Assembly: GCF_001949145.1 (NCBI RefSeq)
Contig: NW_019091446.1
Location: 1,075,213 to 1,110,314, forward strand
Source of the DNA: Acanthaster planci
Taxonomy: Eukaryota > Echinodermata > Asteroidea > Valvatida > Acanthasteridae
Direction of reading: 5' to 3'
DNA: 35,102 bases
The position numbers and the translations under genes were made by a program. Positions 10,501 to 20,909 of this stretch are shown one piece after another; position 1 is the first letter of the stretch, and each line of letters opens with the position of its first letter. Below the pieces are notes generated by a model. It saw nothing but the letters and a program-made list of their open reading frames with translations. It searched no databases and had not been told where the DNA came from.

Positions 10501-13423
10501 CGCCTTGTTCTTCAGGGCAAAACAGAGACAGTTCTGTGGTCACGGCCTGGTTGGCTACGTTACCTCGTTGAGATGTTTAATCTCGTCCTCTTGCTCCTCC
10601 TGCTGTTCTTTGGCCTTCTGGAGGAGGTACTCCGCCTTCTGTTTGGCCTCCTCGTCCAGGTCGTTTAGTTTCTCGTTCTTCTGTCGGGCACGGTCGCGGG
10701 CCTGCATCTGCAGCTTGCGCTCAGTAGCCTCCTCCTGCGTGGATTGGACAAAATAAAAATGAAACCCGCGATCTGAGTGTAACAAAGGGCATGTAGGTGA
10801 CGGTCTCCTGAAATATAAATCCAACGAAGGAATTTCTCCTTGGTCTGAAAGTTGCAAATAGGTAAAGACTGTAACATTCAAGAGAAAAAGGTCCACACTC
10901 TCCACTTGGTCTTTTACCAACACGGTTTTCATTATTCTTCAAGCAATTAGCGCCAAGATGCTTCTGAACTTTTTAACTACCAACTGAATGAATCTTTCTC
11001 ATACCAAGGACAGTCTTTTGTTAATGAACTCAAACTGGACAGCACGTCTGGAGTCATTCAGGTCATATTTCCTTTTCTGTTTCTACTGCGGTCCATCTGA
11101 AGAGCTCGCGATTTGAAATCAGACTGGAGGCCTTGCGATGGTCCTGTCGGATCTTGTAACAAGTCACACATACTTCCATGTTAAGCCCCAAACAATGGAA
11201 ATAAATTGTGCCTGACCCTTGTGTTACAAAGTTTAATTGAACAGAAACCACCGTATTGTTTTTTTTTTCTACCTGTGCTGCCTCTTTCTCTTTTTGTCTC
11301 CTTTCCTCGGCGGCGTTGCGCTCCTCTTGCGTCAGGATGCGCGCGGCATTGATAATACGGTAGTACTCCTCACGGGAAAGCACCACGGACTGGCCAGATG
11401 GATCTTCCCGGGGAACGCTGCTCAGGGGAGATGGAGGAAAGCAAAAGAAAGTAACGTGGGATGAGGCATGCTGACTGAAGGCTCTTGTCCTCCTACATAA
11501 ATTGAAGTATTTTCAGCATACATTTTATTAAAATACTCGGCAACCAATTATCCAAATTTAGGCTTGAACCTTGCGAAGGTGGATGCCACTATCCATTTTA
11601 GAAAACAAGTACACGGTGGATCTGATGTAAAGGATATAGCTACATGTATGGCTCTGATGACTATTCTGTATCTCGGGTGTCCAAAATTCCAGGACTATTC
11701 TGGAGGCTTGACTTGGAAATAAGTATAGAAATTGAGTCTTTGACCGTGTCCAAAATATTTGGGTATGGCTAATATGTCCATGGGAAATGCATGGAGTCAT
11801 TAACTGGTGACTTCCAAACGTACTGTACATGGGCTATTCAAAGCACTGATAAGTTACTTGGACATGGTCTTGGTATTAAGGCTATCGAGCAGAATTTGAA
11901 TATTGGGGTCTTCCAGCTAGCCTTGATGTGAACAGGGCAGGACGATTGAAGGATGTTTGACTTTTTATACATCCAAACTGCATAATGACATGTCTAACAT
12001 GGCCCACAGGGTGTCCAAAAAACACTGTAACACTCCTCAATCCAAAATCTTTTGACACACTGCACAGCACTTTGGCAGGACTGAAGAAGTGTTAAACTGC
12101 TTGTCCCACGCATCAATCTACAAGTATTTCTCAGTTTTGGAAGTTTTACTTATATCAGGTTGGTACACAGTACTGTTCCTCACTTTTAATTTCATCGCTT
12201 TGCTTTCCAGTGAAAACTTGCCGCTAACTAGAGCAGAAAACAGTTAGTTTATTCACAAGTTAGCTAAATCCTGTAGGAAGGATTCTGTGCTTACTGAGTT
12301 AGCACAAAATGTTCGTACTAGCTCTGTAAGCATAGAACATTGACCATAAGTACAAATGTCCATGGTTAGCACAGCCATGAACTTGGGCCTGGACAACATC
12401 TGTGAGTGGGTGCAGGCACTCAGCGACCCTTTGACAACTCACATGAGATTTCTGATCAGGTCCTTGGTGATGACTTGTACCACCTCCCTCTTCCCAGGCG
12501 TGGTCTTCCTCTTCTCTCTGTTCGTGGGTTGTGTCTCCAGGACAGGCTCGGCCGAGCGGGTCTCGTGGCACCGGCTCTTAGCCACAGCGTTGGGCGTGCC
12601 AAAGAGTGACTCGTCCACTGTGGAGCTCTTGTTGACAGTGAAGTACTTGCGGGTATTAGCATGCCGGGAGCCGGAGCTGCCTGCAGACTGCGTACTCTGA
12701 ACACTACGAGGCTGTGTTTAGAAGGCGAAGAAGGGGTTGGCTTAATCATTTGCAAAGAGATTTCTTAGCGGCAATCCAATAATTCTAGGGGATCAAGCAA
12801 TGTTTGAATCTTATAAAATGTGAAATGCTGTATTTCCTGGTCGACCTTTTTAAACGGAAGTTATTCAATTTATTTGATTGCTCTGGGAACCCTGAGATCA
12901 AAATTAAAATAAATAAATAAATAAATAAAAGAAAAATTTGGAATAAAACTGTGGTATAAAATAAAATGTGTAGACACCAAACACTTTTGCTTAAACACTT
13001 GCACAGAATTAAAGAAAAAATTAAACACAGCATGAAACCAAAACATAAACAGGCATGACAGGACACTCCTGAGAGGACGATCCCTCCTCATACTGTCATA
13101 AAAACAGAGAAAATGGCCAGATATCACGTGGACTTAAAAACTAGGCCTAGGTGCATACAGCTGCTAGCAGGAGCATACACCTTCTTTTGTGCTAAATACC
13201 GATGGAGAAAAGACAAGAGCGAACAGTTTATGGCAAACAATGAACCATTTCCTTGCTCTACGAATAAACCTACCAAGGTTTTCATCATGTTTACCACTGC
13301 AACGAGAACTTGAATGACTGCCTGCGCGCCGACCCAACACTGCCCAAACCAAACCTACGTTCAATCGAACAGACCATAAACACACAAAGAATTTAATATC
13401 GGAGACGATGAACTACTTACCAT
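4467..13423 (-). CDS. CFAP45: CFAP45 (CCDC19), cilia- and flagella-associated protein 45, 10 coding exons
   Basis: Coding exons, 5' to 3' on the minus strand: 13423-13421 (ATG only), 12711-12443, 11417-11273, 10734-10564, 9883-9705, 9321-9192, 7138-6908, 6507-6284, 6005-5781, 4545-4467. Every junction has GT-AG sites and compatible phase, and together they give 552 codons including the stop. The 551-residue product equals the length I recall for human CFAP45. Diagnostic matches are VDESLFG near residue 40, EDPSGQS near 95, ILNAKCHAIRDAQILEKQQ near 198-216, AREAEFEAEQERIR and EIARLRAMQ near 350-376, and DALRAKRNQE near 385. The rest is a highly charged coiled coil of the trichohyalin-plectin-homology type. 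In known systems CFAP45 is a microtubule inner protein in the lumen of axonemal doublets and binds adenine nucleotides. The gene is head-to-head with MRPL39. Confidence 0.96.
5003..5380. repeat. 24-bp minisatellite (about 15 copies) in CFAP45 intron 9
   Basis: The unit is built from CTTGTGACTGG followed by GCTTGTGAAAGGA or TCTTGAGAAA(G/C)AA, 24 bp in all. Units of the two subtypes alternate irregularly, and the last copies are more diverged with a 6-bp insertion near 5357. Because 24 is a multiple of three and the unit lacks stops in several frames, four long overlapping open frames appear across both strands. None has homology, and all lie inside an intron, so I treat them as noncoding. Confidence 0.95.
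10198..10249. repeat. 10-bp minisatellite in CFAP45 intron 4
   Basis: About five copies of a unit close to GGGTCTTGTG (variants with GGATCTTGTA and GGGTCTTTTG) occur in tandem. The array lies between the CFAP45 exons at 9705-9883 and 10564-10734. Confidence 0.8.
12907..12929. repeat. (AAAT)n microsatellite in CFAP45 intron 1
   Basis: Five to six tandem AAAT units lie in an A-rich stretch of the first CFAP45 intron. Confidence 0.85.
13421..13423 (-). CDS. CFAP45: CFAP45 exon 1: start codon at the very exon end
   Basis: The first coding exon contributes only the ATG. It is followed directly by a strong donor (ATG then GTAAGT). Exon 2 starts after an AACACAG acceptor with CCT CGT AGT, giving an N-terminus M-P-R-S that resembles the M-P-L-S start of the human protein. 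The remainder of exon 1 is 5'UTR upstream of 13423. No other in-frame ATG fits the phase of exon 2 better. Confidence 0.75.
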
Positions 13424-13600
13424 TTTACTGCAGGCTGCTTTTTTCTCACAATCAAAGTGATTATAATCTTAATTTTATAAAATTCTTTTGGTGGACAATT
13501 AATATTGAAGTGTTTCACGTTTGACACCCTCACTCCGATTAGAGCACAAGTCCAGTACGTACATGAACGTACGCAATGAGTATGCGCGGAAACTATTTAC
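13424..13600. promoter_or_regulatory. Bidirectional promoter interval between CFAP45 and MRPL39
   Basis: The CFAP45 ATG (minus strand, 13423) and the proposed MRPL39 ATG (plus strand, 13601) are separated by only 177 bp. Both 5'UTRs and both core promoters must fit here or overlap the first exons, unless MRPL39 starts further downstream. The part near MRPL39 contains a GC-rich TATGCGCGG word. The part near CFAP45 is AT-rich. No canonical TATA box at a fitting distance is evident for either gene. Confidence 0.55.
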
Positions 13601-13682
13601 ATGGCCGTCGCCCTAGGAACGACAATAAATAACGGAATATCTCGCGTGGATCTCCGAGATGAAGAGTGGCTACAGGTCAAAG
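13601..13682 (+). CDS. MRPL39: Tentative MRPL39 exon 1
   Basis: An ATG at 13601 opens a 27-codon frame that ends at a donor (CAAAG then GTGAAT) in phase 1. That is exactly the phase required by the next exon, whose acceptor is GGCAG at 14479-14483 or, alternatively, ATCAG at 14491-14495. The predicted leader starts MAVALGTTINNG, with two Arg but also several acidic residues, so it is not a textbook mitochondrial presequence. A second ATG in the same exon (13659) gives the wrong phase. A different upstream exon cannot be excluded. Confidence 0.45.
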
Positions 13683-16600
13683 GTGAATGTTTCTGAGTTG
13701 CATGTGTTTTGTACAGAAGCTTCGAAGAAGTACATGTACATGTGTTTTATTTCTCCATGGTACAATTAAGTGTGAACGTCTTTTGGTCTTTGAATTCGTT
13801 GATTTGACTGAAAAGAATGAAATTACTCAAGAAAGCAGCCTTTGTTACACGGCATTTTTCTAGGTGTAGGTATTCAGTGTTACAGGTTTTAGGAAATATA
13901 TGTCTCACTTAATAACGGGAAAAATATACTGTGCCAGTTTCCGGACAAGGGTTAATTTCTCTTCATAGGTGTCTGCTAGGTTAGCCAAACATTTTTAAAA
14001 CTTGCAGGACCCTGACTCCACTTTGTTGGTTGAGATCCTTACTTATTTTTTCTCAGGATGACGACATAATAAAAGCAGGATGGTGACATCCTGAGATAAT
14101 TTATCATAGGATATTAGCATACCGGGATCATTGACACTTGGGAATATTGGTTCAGTTGGAATCAGAAAGGAAATCATGGTTTGCCCAACATTTCTTTGTT
14201 TTATTTTACATTGTTTTTTTTAGAGAAATAACAGATTGGTAAATTCGTATGAACATTTTGAAACTATGGTATGCAAAACATGTTGACCATCACCGATCAA
14301 AGGCACTGTGGGGTCGTATCGTTGGCATTGCTGATTCCTCCCCCCCCCATGCAAAGCAAGATAGGAGTGCCAAAAATGCTGAGGACTGTTCGTGACCAGG
14401 CAACCGATCAAAAATGTATCAAACACTTCTTCTAAAAGCTCTGTGGTTCTTCTGATCTCTTTACCTGGTTAAATGTCTGGCAGGTTTGTCATCAGAGGCA
14501 ACTGCAGCCAACACTGCCATCACCTCTCAGCAAAATGAGGTCTTTGACCAAGAGAAGGAACGGCAGCTAGCCCTGGTCAAAAGAGTTGAGAAGATCCAGG
14601 TGGACTACGTCGGTCCCAATGATGCCTGCAGGCTGGTCATGAACAAGTACCTGTCAACACCTTACAACGTTGCCATGCGTAAGAAATTAAAAATGCACCG
14701 TTGGTCAAATTCCAAACTTGTCTCCAAAGCAGTTGGCTACGGCTGTAATATACATGCTTCTATGGAAATAGATGTAGCCATAGCCAAGGTGATTGGTAAA
14801 AGACCTCTTGGATCCTCTCACACTTGTTTAATTATGCAGGTCTTTGCCTATGAAAACGAATTAAATTACGTCAGTAGTCTGTCGGGAAATTTGGTCTGTT
14901 TTGTTCTCTACTAACATTTCTACAGAGCCATTTCTTTTTATCAGCAGCAGGTCAAATATGATGTACCTCATCCCTGGATTGTGACAACTGGAGAAAACTT
15001 TAACAGCTAACATGAGGTTTGGAGGTTTACAGGAATTTCTGTTCCGGTCTGGTAGGAATTTACGAAGGAAAGTCTATGCTCTTTTTTTTTTTCACTGAAG
15101 ATTTAAATCAGACGTACCTTCGGCGCTCGGCCATCGCCATGGTGAATGGCAAGCCATGGCACATGCTGCAGCCACTCACCGAAGATTGCAAGCTGCAATT
15201 CGTCACACTGAAAGATGACGACGTAACAGAGGTCAACCAGGTGAGTCTCTGATTACAATGCCCCCCTTGGTTAATCACGCTGCATGGGGAATGGCTCAAA
15301 CAGCAATCTACTCAGGGGCGGATCCGGACTGACATTTGGCTGGAGAACTGGGCTGCCACTGTAATCTGAGTGCCTCGGACATAATTCACAGTGCAGTCAA
15401 CACTGAAATTCTTGTTTGCCAGGAAGGGGTAGGGTTGTACATCTAACCGTCCCCACTGATAAACTCCATCACCACTTTCAAATATCAGATTTGAGTTCTT
15501 AACCCTGCTTTGGTTTTACAGCACAAATAGGCACGAGTGCCAACAGTCACTCTCTTGCATGTGTTTTCTATATGGAACACAAACATGCACAGGTTCAGTG
15601 TGTACACGGTTGCCAGCACAAAATGACTCAGGGTCTTTTGTGCAGTCCTCTTCACTGCATTTGGTTTACTGCACAATGATGCACATGGAACAGCGAAGCA
15701 CAGTTGTTGGGCAGCACAAAAGTGCAATCTGATATTCCTGTGAGGGACTGTTGGTGAAGCGCACAACACGACACAGCTGTGCTTCTTTGAGGTGTTTACC
15801 AAGTGACCCAAAGAGTGACTTCAGCATAGGAGGGTTTATCTTCATTTAAACGTGATTGCTTTCTCAACTGGAGGGTTTCCTGGTACAATTCAATTGTTAT
15901 GAAAGGGCTCAAACCAATTGAGTCAAGGGGCCTCCTTATGGCAAAAAGTTGACATGGTATAAAGTCTGTTTCACAGTGAATGACAGTGATCACTCAAAGC
16001 TCAGCATCATCACAGCTTGTCCACTCTTACATGATGATCATATCCTGGGATTCCAGGTGCTTGTCACTACATAAGATGCTCCCGTCATGCGCAAATTTTC
16101 TTTTGTTTATTGACTGGTATCGATCTCACTTGCGGAATTTTCATTAGAGAAGGGTCGATAGCGCAAGGTTGCAACACAACAAAGTTGCACTTCTTATAAG
16201 CGACTCCTCATAATGCACTGCCTTCTTGCCCCCCCCCCATTTTTTGCAGGCATTCTGGAAGTCCTGCTCACTGATGATGGGTGCCATCTTACAGTCGGCC
16301 TTCAAAGATGATATTACAGTGGAACTTGCGAGGGCGCCAGACATTCCAAGTATGGCATCTGTATATATAATTCAATGTTTGGTTAACATGAATGAGAAAG
16401 CACAAGGCTCAGTGAGCATTTTAAAGAGAAAACCAGGAACTTTGCCTCATCTTTCTCAGTTGATATCCTCCCCCTGTCTTGACTTCAGTTTTATAAAACT
16501 TTGATGCTCCGTTCTGTCGGAATTGTACGCAAGAATGTAGGTTGATTTCAGACTTCTAAATTTTCATTAACTACGCTCAGGGTTCAAGGCGTCGGTGTTT

Positions 16601-19600
16601 CATGAAGTGACAAAAACCTCAAAATCTTGCCAAATGGACAGTCTGAGATAACCGCATTTGAAAATACCAGCCTATGTTTTCTCTATTTTTACCCTGCAAA
16701 CGATGTGACTTTTTGTCACTTCATGAAAAACAAAGAAACACACAGACTAAGATTTTTGTCAGTTGTTTGTTTACAGTTACTAGGAAAGTAAACAACATTT
16801 TGTTTTGAAACTCTGCTAATTTGTTCTTTGGATCACAGGAAGTAAAACGGTTGGACAAACCTCAGATCGAAAAATTTTCAATTTTGCGGGTTTTCATCAC
16901 TTCATGAAAACACCGACGAAATGTAGCACTGTGCACTGGAAATGTCAAAATAACATAAAGAGTTGAGCCTCTGAATAATAAGCTGGTGCCACCAAGGGCT
17001 TGTGAATGTTTGTGTCTTTATGAGAATACTGTTGTAAGGTTGTCACACATTGCAAGTCAAATCAATATCCATCCAATCAGTTTGAAGTCAAGCCACAGGT
17101 TATTCAGATGGGCCTTCGCATTGTATACTGTGGCTTTTCCATCAAGTGATTAACCACCTTTATGCGATACAGCCCTGGTTTTTGTACTCTATCCTAGTTT
17201 CTGTGGGCTGTTTTGCCTATGATTTCAATCTTCCCTTCAAGTGGGAACCCACCAGGCAGGAGCTGATATGTCTCAATCGCCAGGCCTTCATGATGGTCGA
17301 GAGAGCAGTTAATTTTGAGAGATTGGAGGTCAGCCGAGAGGTTGCCCACCGGATATTTGAAGACAATGCGTAAGTGTTGCAGGAACAGGCGGAATTGTTA
17401 ACGTGTTTCCAAAAAAATACGTGCTTGACTGCACCTTGATGTATGGAACACTCAACGATCAGAAAATGGAAAACTGTTCCTTTTTTTCATGTTGATTTTG
17501 GAAGATGGTCTTGCCACCTCTTGTTTAAAGGTTATAATTGGAAACTAGAGAAAATGTGTTTGTGAACAAACACATAGCTGTTCCCAAAATGTGTTTTATT
17601 GTCTTTTGATGACTGTCAATGAGCATCATAAGTTTGCAATTAATTGGATTACAAATAATTGCCAAAGTGGCATGTATAACGAAAAACAAACTATCACTGC
17701 AATTGAACGTGTAGTTCATGAGATATGATGATTTGTGTGTTAAAATACAACTCCCGGTCAAACCGGAAGTAGAGGTCACATGAGCTCAAGTTATCAATGT
17801 TCATCTATAACACAACCCTGACTGTGCATACCGAATTTGAGTGAAATCGGTCAAATAGTTTACTAGTTGTTAGACTGTAAAGAATGAACATTTGAATTGA
17901 GGTCACATGACCCCTGATGACGTCACAATTACAAAAAGTTTCGCGGCACATGTTCTGATGATAGTTAATTACTATACCAAGTTTGAAATTGATCGGACTT
18001 AAAATAATTGACAAAGTGTCTTGTAGAACAAAACAGTGGAAAAAGAAAAAAAAAGAAAAAAAACTTTAATGATTACAATAGCTGTTCCCGATTGAGATTG
18101 GCAACAGCTAGAAAAGTTTTTCTTTGCCCTATCTCTTTAACATTTGACATTTTATCTCCCCAGATATAAGAAGTACCAACTTGAGCACACCGAGGCCGAC
18201 AGGGTAGTGCTTTTCAGACTCGGTGATTTTGTGGACATCGCTGACGGACCGCTAGTTACGAATACAACATTCATAGGGCCTCACAGATATGTCTTCACTT
18301 GTGTAAGTTCAGGAAATGGCCACCAGGGTCTATTAGATGTCAATGTGAGATTTGAATGAAGACGTTTTGTATGAGTGAACTTGGCAATGAAACAATGACT
18401 GCTCTTGGAAAAGAGCCCGTTGGAGCCTCACTCCACTGTGTTGAATTTTGGTACTTTCAGGACGCTTTCTTGCAAAAAATGCCCCCCAAAGGGGTTAATT
18501 GGTAGTTCACCAATAGGTATTCAGTAACAGTTCACTTAATCAAGAAATATATGAATCAATCAGAATTGTTTGAAAGCATTATAAGAATTCCTGGTTTGTC
18601 ATTTGTGCCTTGTACAGATTCACAGTATAGATGACTACCTGAAACCCATGGTAAGTCGAGCAATGAACAAAACTGTGAATCTTCCGAAGTATCTAGACCG
18701 GTCTACTGAAGTGAAAGTTGTTATCTGCTTATTTTTCATTTCTTTTCTTGTGGTTGTGAAACCCCCCCCCAAAAAAAAAATTGGGCAAACCAGAGATGAA
18801 GTCAGGGTTTGATGGTACTTACTGAGTTGGTCTGTTTTAGCCCACAATGAACTTTAGTTCTTAAAGATACTGCTGCGATTTCAAGGGGTGGCCCTACCCG
18901 CGGAGTTCCGACATTGATTGATGAGACTGATCTCATGACAGTAATGGTGAATGTGTAAAAAAAACAAAACATGAATTAAATAAAACACCAGTGATGCTGT
19001 TCAGACTTAAAAAGTCTAGTTGACTGATTGAATCAGTGAACTTGATGTAGTCTGCATCTGGGTGGTATTTCCAGTGTTATGAAGGTAGGGCTAATGTCCT
19101 AGGAAGGTATCAGGTTGTGGTGTTTGAAGACCCACATGAACCCGTCCACACACCTTCTCGCGCACATAAACTGTGACTGCTGCCTGACCCCCTTTGCCTT
19201 GTGAAAGATTAGTTGATCTCTTTCAATGATGCTGGTGCCGTTCTCTTTGAACAGAACAAACTGCTGCGATTTCAAGGGGTGGCCCTACCCGCACAGTTCC
19301 GAGTTCACCACACGAGATGGAGCCTCCTGGAAGAAAGGGCTCGCAAACCGGTGAGTCCGCTGTTGTTATCCTTTTGAAGCTTTTTCAGGCCGATGGAATT
19401 CAGGTTAGAGGAGGTTAACAAGAGAAGGAAACGTCCAGTTCTTATTCCCAAGGAAGCCTACATACCTGATTATATATAGACCAGGATGGCAATCAAGGTG
19501 CAGTGCCTACTGATTGATTTTTCCAGGGCATAATATTCGCTCTCCATTGGGGGCGCTGCTTCTGCAATACCTGTTTATTTGTCCGAAGTATTTTTAATCA

Positions 19601-20291
19601 TGGGCTTTGTCCCTTACGCTGGCATATATTTCGTAACCGTATGTACTCAGTGTTGTCTGAGAGCTCGCAAGAAAATTCATGAGGTTGCTGAAGTGGGACT
19701 TGTACCCACGACTTCCTGCTTACTCGTGCAGACGTCTTAATGGCTTCTTTGGAAATGGTTTTCTCGAGAAGTGTCTGAAGACAGAGAATATGTGCCTCCT
19801 ATTGGTGCAGTTATTATGAGGAATTTACTGAATTTTCAAGTGCTTAGGAAAGGGGATAAATTCCATTCCACAGGGGTGCTCTTTCTACAAACTAATTTGG
19901 CTTTTTATGGAGGATGTGAATCTGATATTTTGTTGTCCCTTACGCCGAAGTTATCATTTAGAATTCCAAATTGTCCGACCTGGGATAGGCAGCAGACTGC
20001 ATGTACCAATACCTCCTTAAGGATCACCCAAAGAGAAAGATTACATATGCTCAAAAGTCTCTGGTGCTGGGCATTTTTGTGCTCATTTAAATGAAAATTG
20101 ATCTTGCATAGTAAGTTTCACTTGTACATTACGTTTTCTCACACCAAGTGAGGTGTTTGAGAATTTCCCATCTATTACTGTTTTCAAAACTTGTCCATTC
20201 TATCTCCTCTGACTAGGTTCTGGTTGACTCAGCTCCTAACCTGAAATCCAGTCACAACCAAGAACAAGCACAAGGTGATGCTGCATCATGA
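13601..20291 (+). CDS. MRPL39: MRPL39, mitochondrial large ribosomal subunit protein mL39, 9 exons
   Basis: Exons: 13601-13682 (tentative), 14484-14678, 15101-15240, 16250-16349, 17198-17369, 18164-18302, 18618-18650, 19255-19350, 20217-20291. All junctions are GT-AG with matching phases, giving about 343 residues (I recall 338 for human). Family matches include a VEKIQVDYVG segment, MNKYLSTPYNVAMH at about 80-93, NGKPWHMLQPLT in exon 3, FWKSCSLMMG in exon 4, RAPDIPISVGCFAYDF across exons 4/5, RLGDFVDIADGPL in exon 6 and LLRFQGVALP in exon 8. mL39 derives from a threonyl-tRNA-synthetase-like ancestor: it keeps the TGS domain and the following second domain but has no aminoacylation core. It is nuclear-encoded and acts structurally in the mitoribosome large subunit. 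Exons 2-9 are certain; the N-terminus is less so. Confidence 0.94.
13607..13620. promoter_or_regulatory. RFX X-box-like site near the CFAP45 promoter
   Basis: GTCGCC-CT-AGGAAC matches the X-box consensus GTNRCC-N(1-3)-RGYAAC with one mismatch. It lies about 185 bp upstream of the CFAP45 start codon. X-boxes bound by RFX factors typically occur close upstream of motile-cilium genes in animals. Here the site would overlap the proposed first codons of MRPL39. The match is by eye. Confidence 0.45.
16590..16918. mobile_element. MITE-like element with terminal inverted repeats, MRPL39 intron 4
   Basis: The left end begins CGTCGGTGTTTCATGAAGTG and the right end is its inverse, CACTTCATGAAAACACCGACG apart from one extra base. 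The imperfect terminal repeat spans roughly 28 bp at each end of a 329-bp element. A third copy of the TTGTCACTTCATGAAAA core lies inside at about 16712-16728. There is no coding capacity. I could not identify a clear target-site duplication, so the exact ends are uncertain. Confidence 0.55.
17555..18110. repeat. Hairpin-bounded degenerate interspersed repeat, MRPL39 intron 5
   Basis: The left part starts with a perfect hairpin (TGTGTTTG-TGAA-CAAACACA, 17555-17574) followed by TAGCTGTTCCC at 17575-17585. The same word recurs at 18079-18089 and pairs with AACAGCTA at 18103-18110. Between them lie about three degenerate copies (near 17628, 17829 and 17975) of a module resembling ACCAAGTTTGAAATTGATCG, separated by spacers that each include AGGTCACATGA. 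An A-rich run lies at about 18043-18063. It resembles a noncoding interspersed element; the family is not identified. Confidence 0.5.
18618..18650 (+). CDS. MRPL39: MRPL39 micro-exon 7 (33 nt)
   Basis: This 11-codon exon (IHSIDDYLKPM) lies between a TTGTACAG acceptor and a GTAAGTCG donor, both phase 0. It fills the variable linker seen between the GDFIDVSEGPL and RFQGVSLP segments in vertebrate mL39. Without it exons 6 and 8 would still join in frame, so skipping would only remove 11 residues. Confidence 0.75.
18869..18912 (+). repeat. 44-bp duplicated fragment of MRPL39 exon 8 in intron 7
   Basis: Positions 18869-18912 match 19260-19303 (the 5' half of exon 8) at 42 of 44 bases, the only differences being GG versus AC. 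The similarity stops abruptly at both sides. The copy is in the same orientation, 391 bp upstream of the real exon. It has no good polypyrimidine tract or acceptor before it and no donor after it, so it should not be spliced in. Confidence 0.9.
19690..19752 (-). mobile_element. tRNA-derived SINE head, MRPL39 intron 8
   Basis: Read on the minus strand, ATTAAGACGTCTGCACGAG leads into AGCAGGAAGTCGTGGGTACAA and then GTCCCACTTC. This is the layout of the D-arm to T-arm of a tRNA-derived promoter, with a degraded B box (GGTACAAGTCC instead of GGTTCAAATCC). The preceding A-box region is also degraded. The SINE body probably continues toward 19550, but I cannot place its end. It is not a functional tRNA, because the acceptor and anticodon stems are not intact. 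Confidence 0.6.
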
Positions 20292-20788
20292 TACACGCAT
20301 AGACCCGTTGGGGAGTTGCATAAAGTCGTGAAGCCAGGCTAAACTGGAAGGCCTGTCTTCACAGATTCCTCAGATTCCTGCTTGAGATTTTGAAGGATTT
20401 TGTAGGATTGAGGAGGTTGTTGAGCCATGTCACAACTACTTGATATGGGGCTTGATGCATCCTGGATTAGCAAGTATGAAGAATGTACCATTGGGGTCGC
20501 ACCTCGTGGTGGATTCTGATGGACTTTGGTAGATTTCTAGTGATAAATACCTGATATTGCTTTCATCAGTCTGACCTGTTTTACATCCGTACTCCTTCAA
20601 ATCTTATTGTAATGGAGCTTCTTTGCAGTTTTAGAAGATCCTCAAAGCATGTTGGATCAAGAGGTAAAGCATTTTTATGCAAATGAAAGGGAACTGAACA
20701 GACATTTTTCGTTTGGGATTTCAAACTGAACATTTTTTTAAAATATGCGTGTATTATGTGTCATTGCCAGAGAGTCTTGGGATTGTAA
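20292..20788 (+). other. MRPL39: MRPL39 3'UTR
   Basis: This lies between the MRPL39 stop codon (20289-20291) and two AATAAA signals at 20789 and 20804. There is no open frame of note. Confidence 0.6.
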
Positions 20789-20809
20789 AATAAAAAATTA
20801 CTGAATAAA
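20789..20809 (+). terminator. MRPL39 polyadenylation signals
   Basis: Two AATAAA hexamers (20789-20794 and 20804-20809) lie about 500 bp after the stop codon. They are followed by a T/G-containing stretch. A further AAATAAAA occurs near 20907. Confidence 0.55.
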
Positions 20810-20909
20810 ATCCCCGTTGTAAAACTTCACAGCTAGATTATCTTTTCCTTCAAAACATTGACTTTGAAAGCTCATAGCAATTACAGACCATCAAAATGCA
20901 GTTAAAATA

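Noticed and set aside
12356-12700. 114-codon plus-strand open frame with hydrophobic segments
   Set aside because: It is antisense to CFAP45 exon 2.
19771-20094. 107-codon plus-strand open frame in MRPL39 intron 8
   Set aside because: No homology. It overlaps an intron flanked by well-supported exons and has no splice sites of its own.
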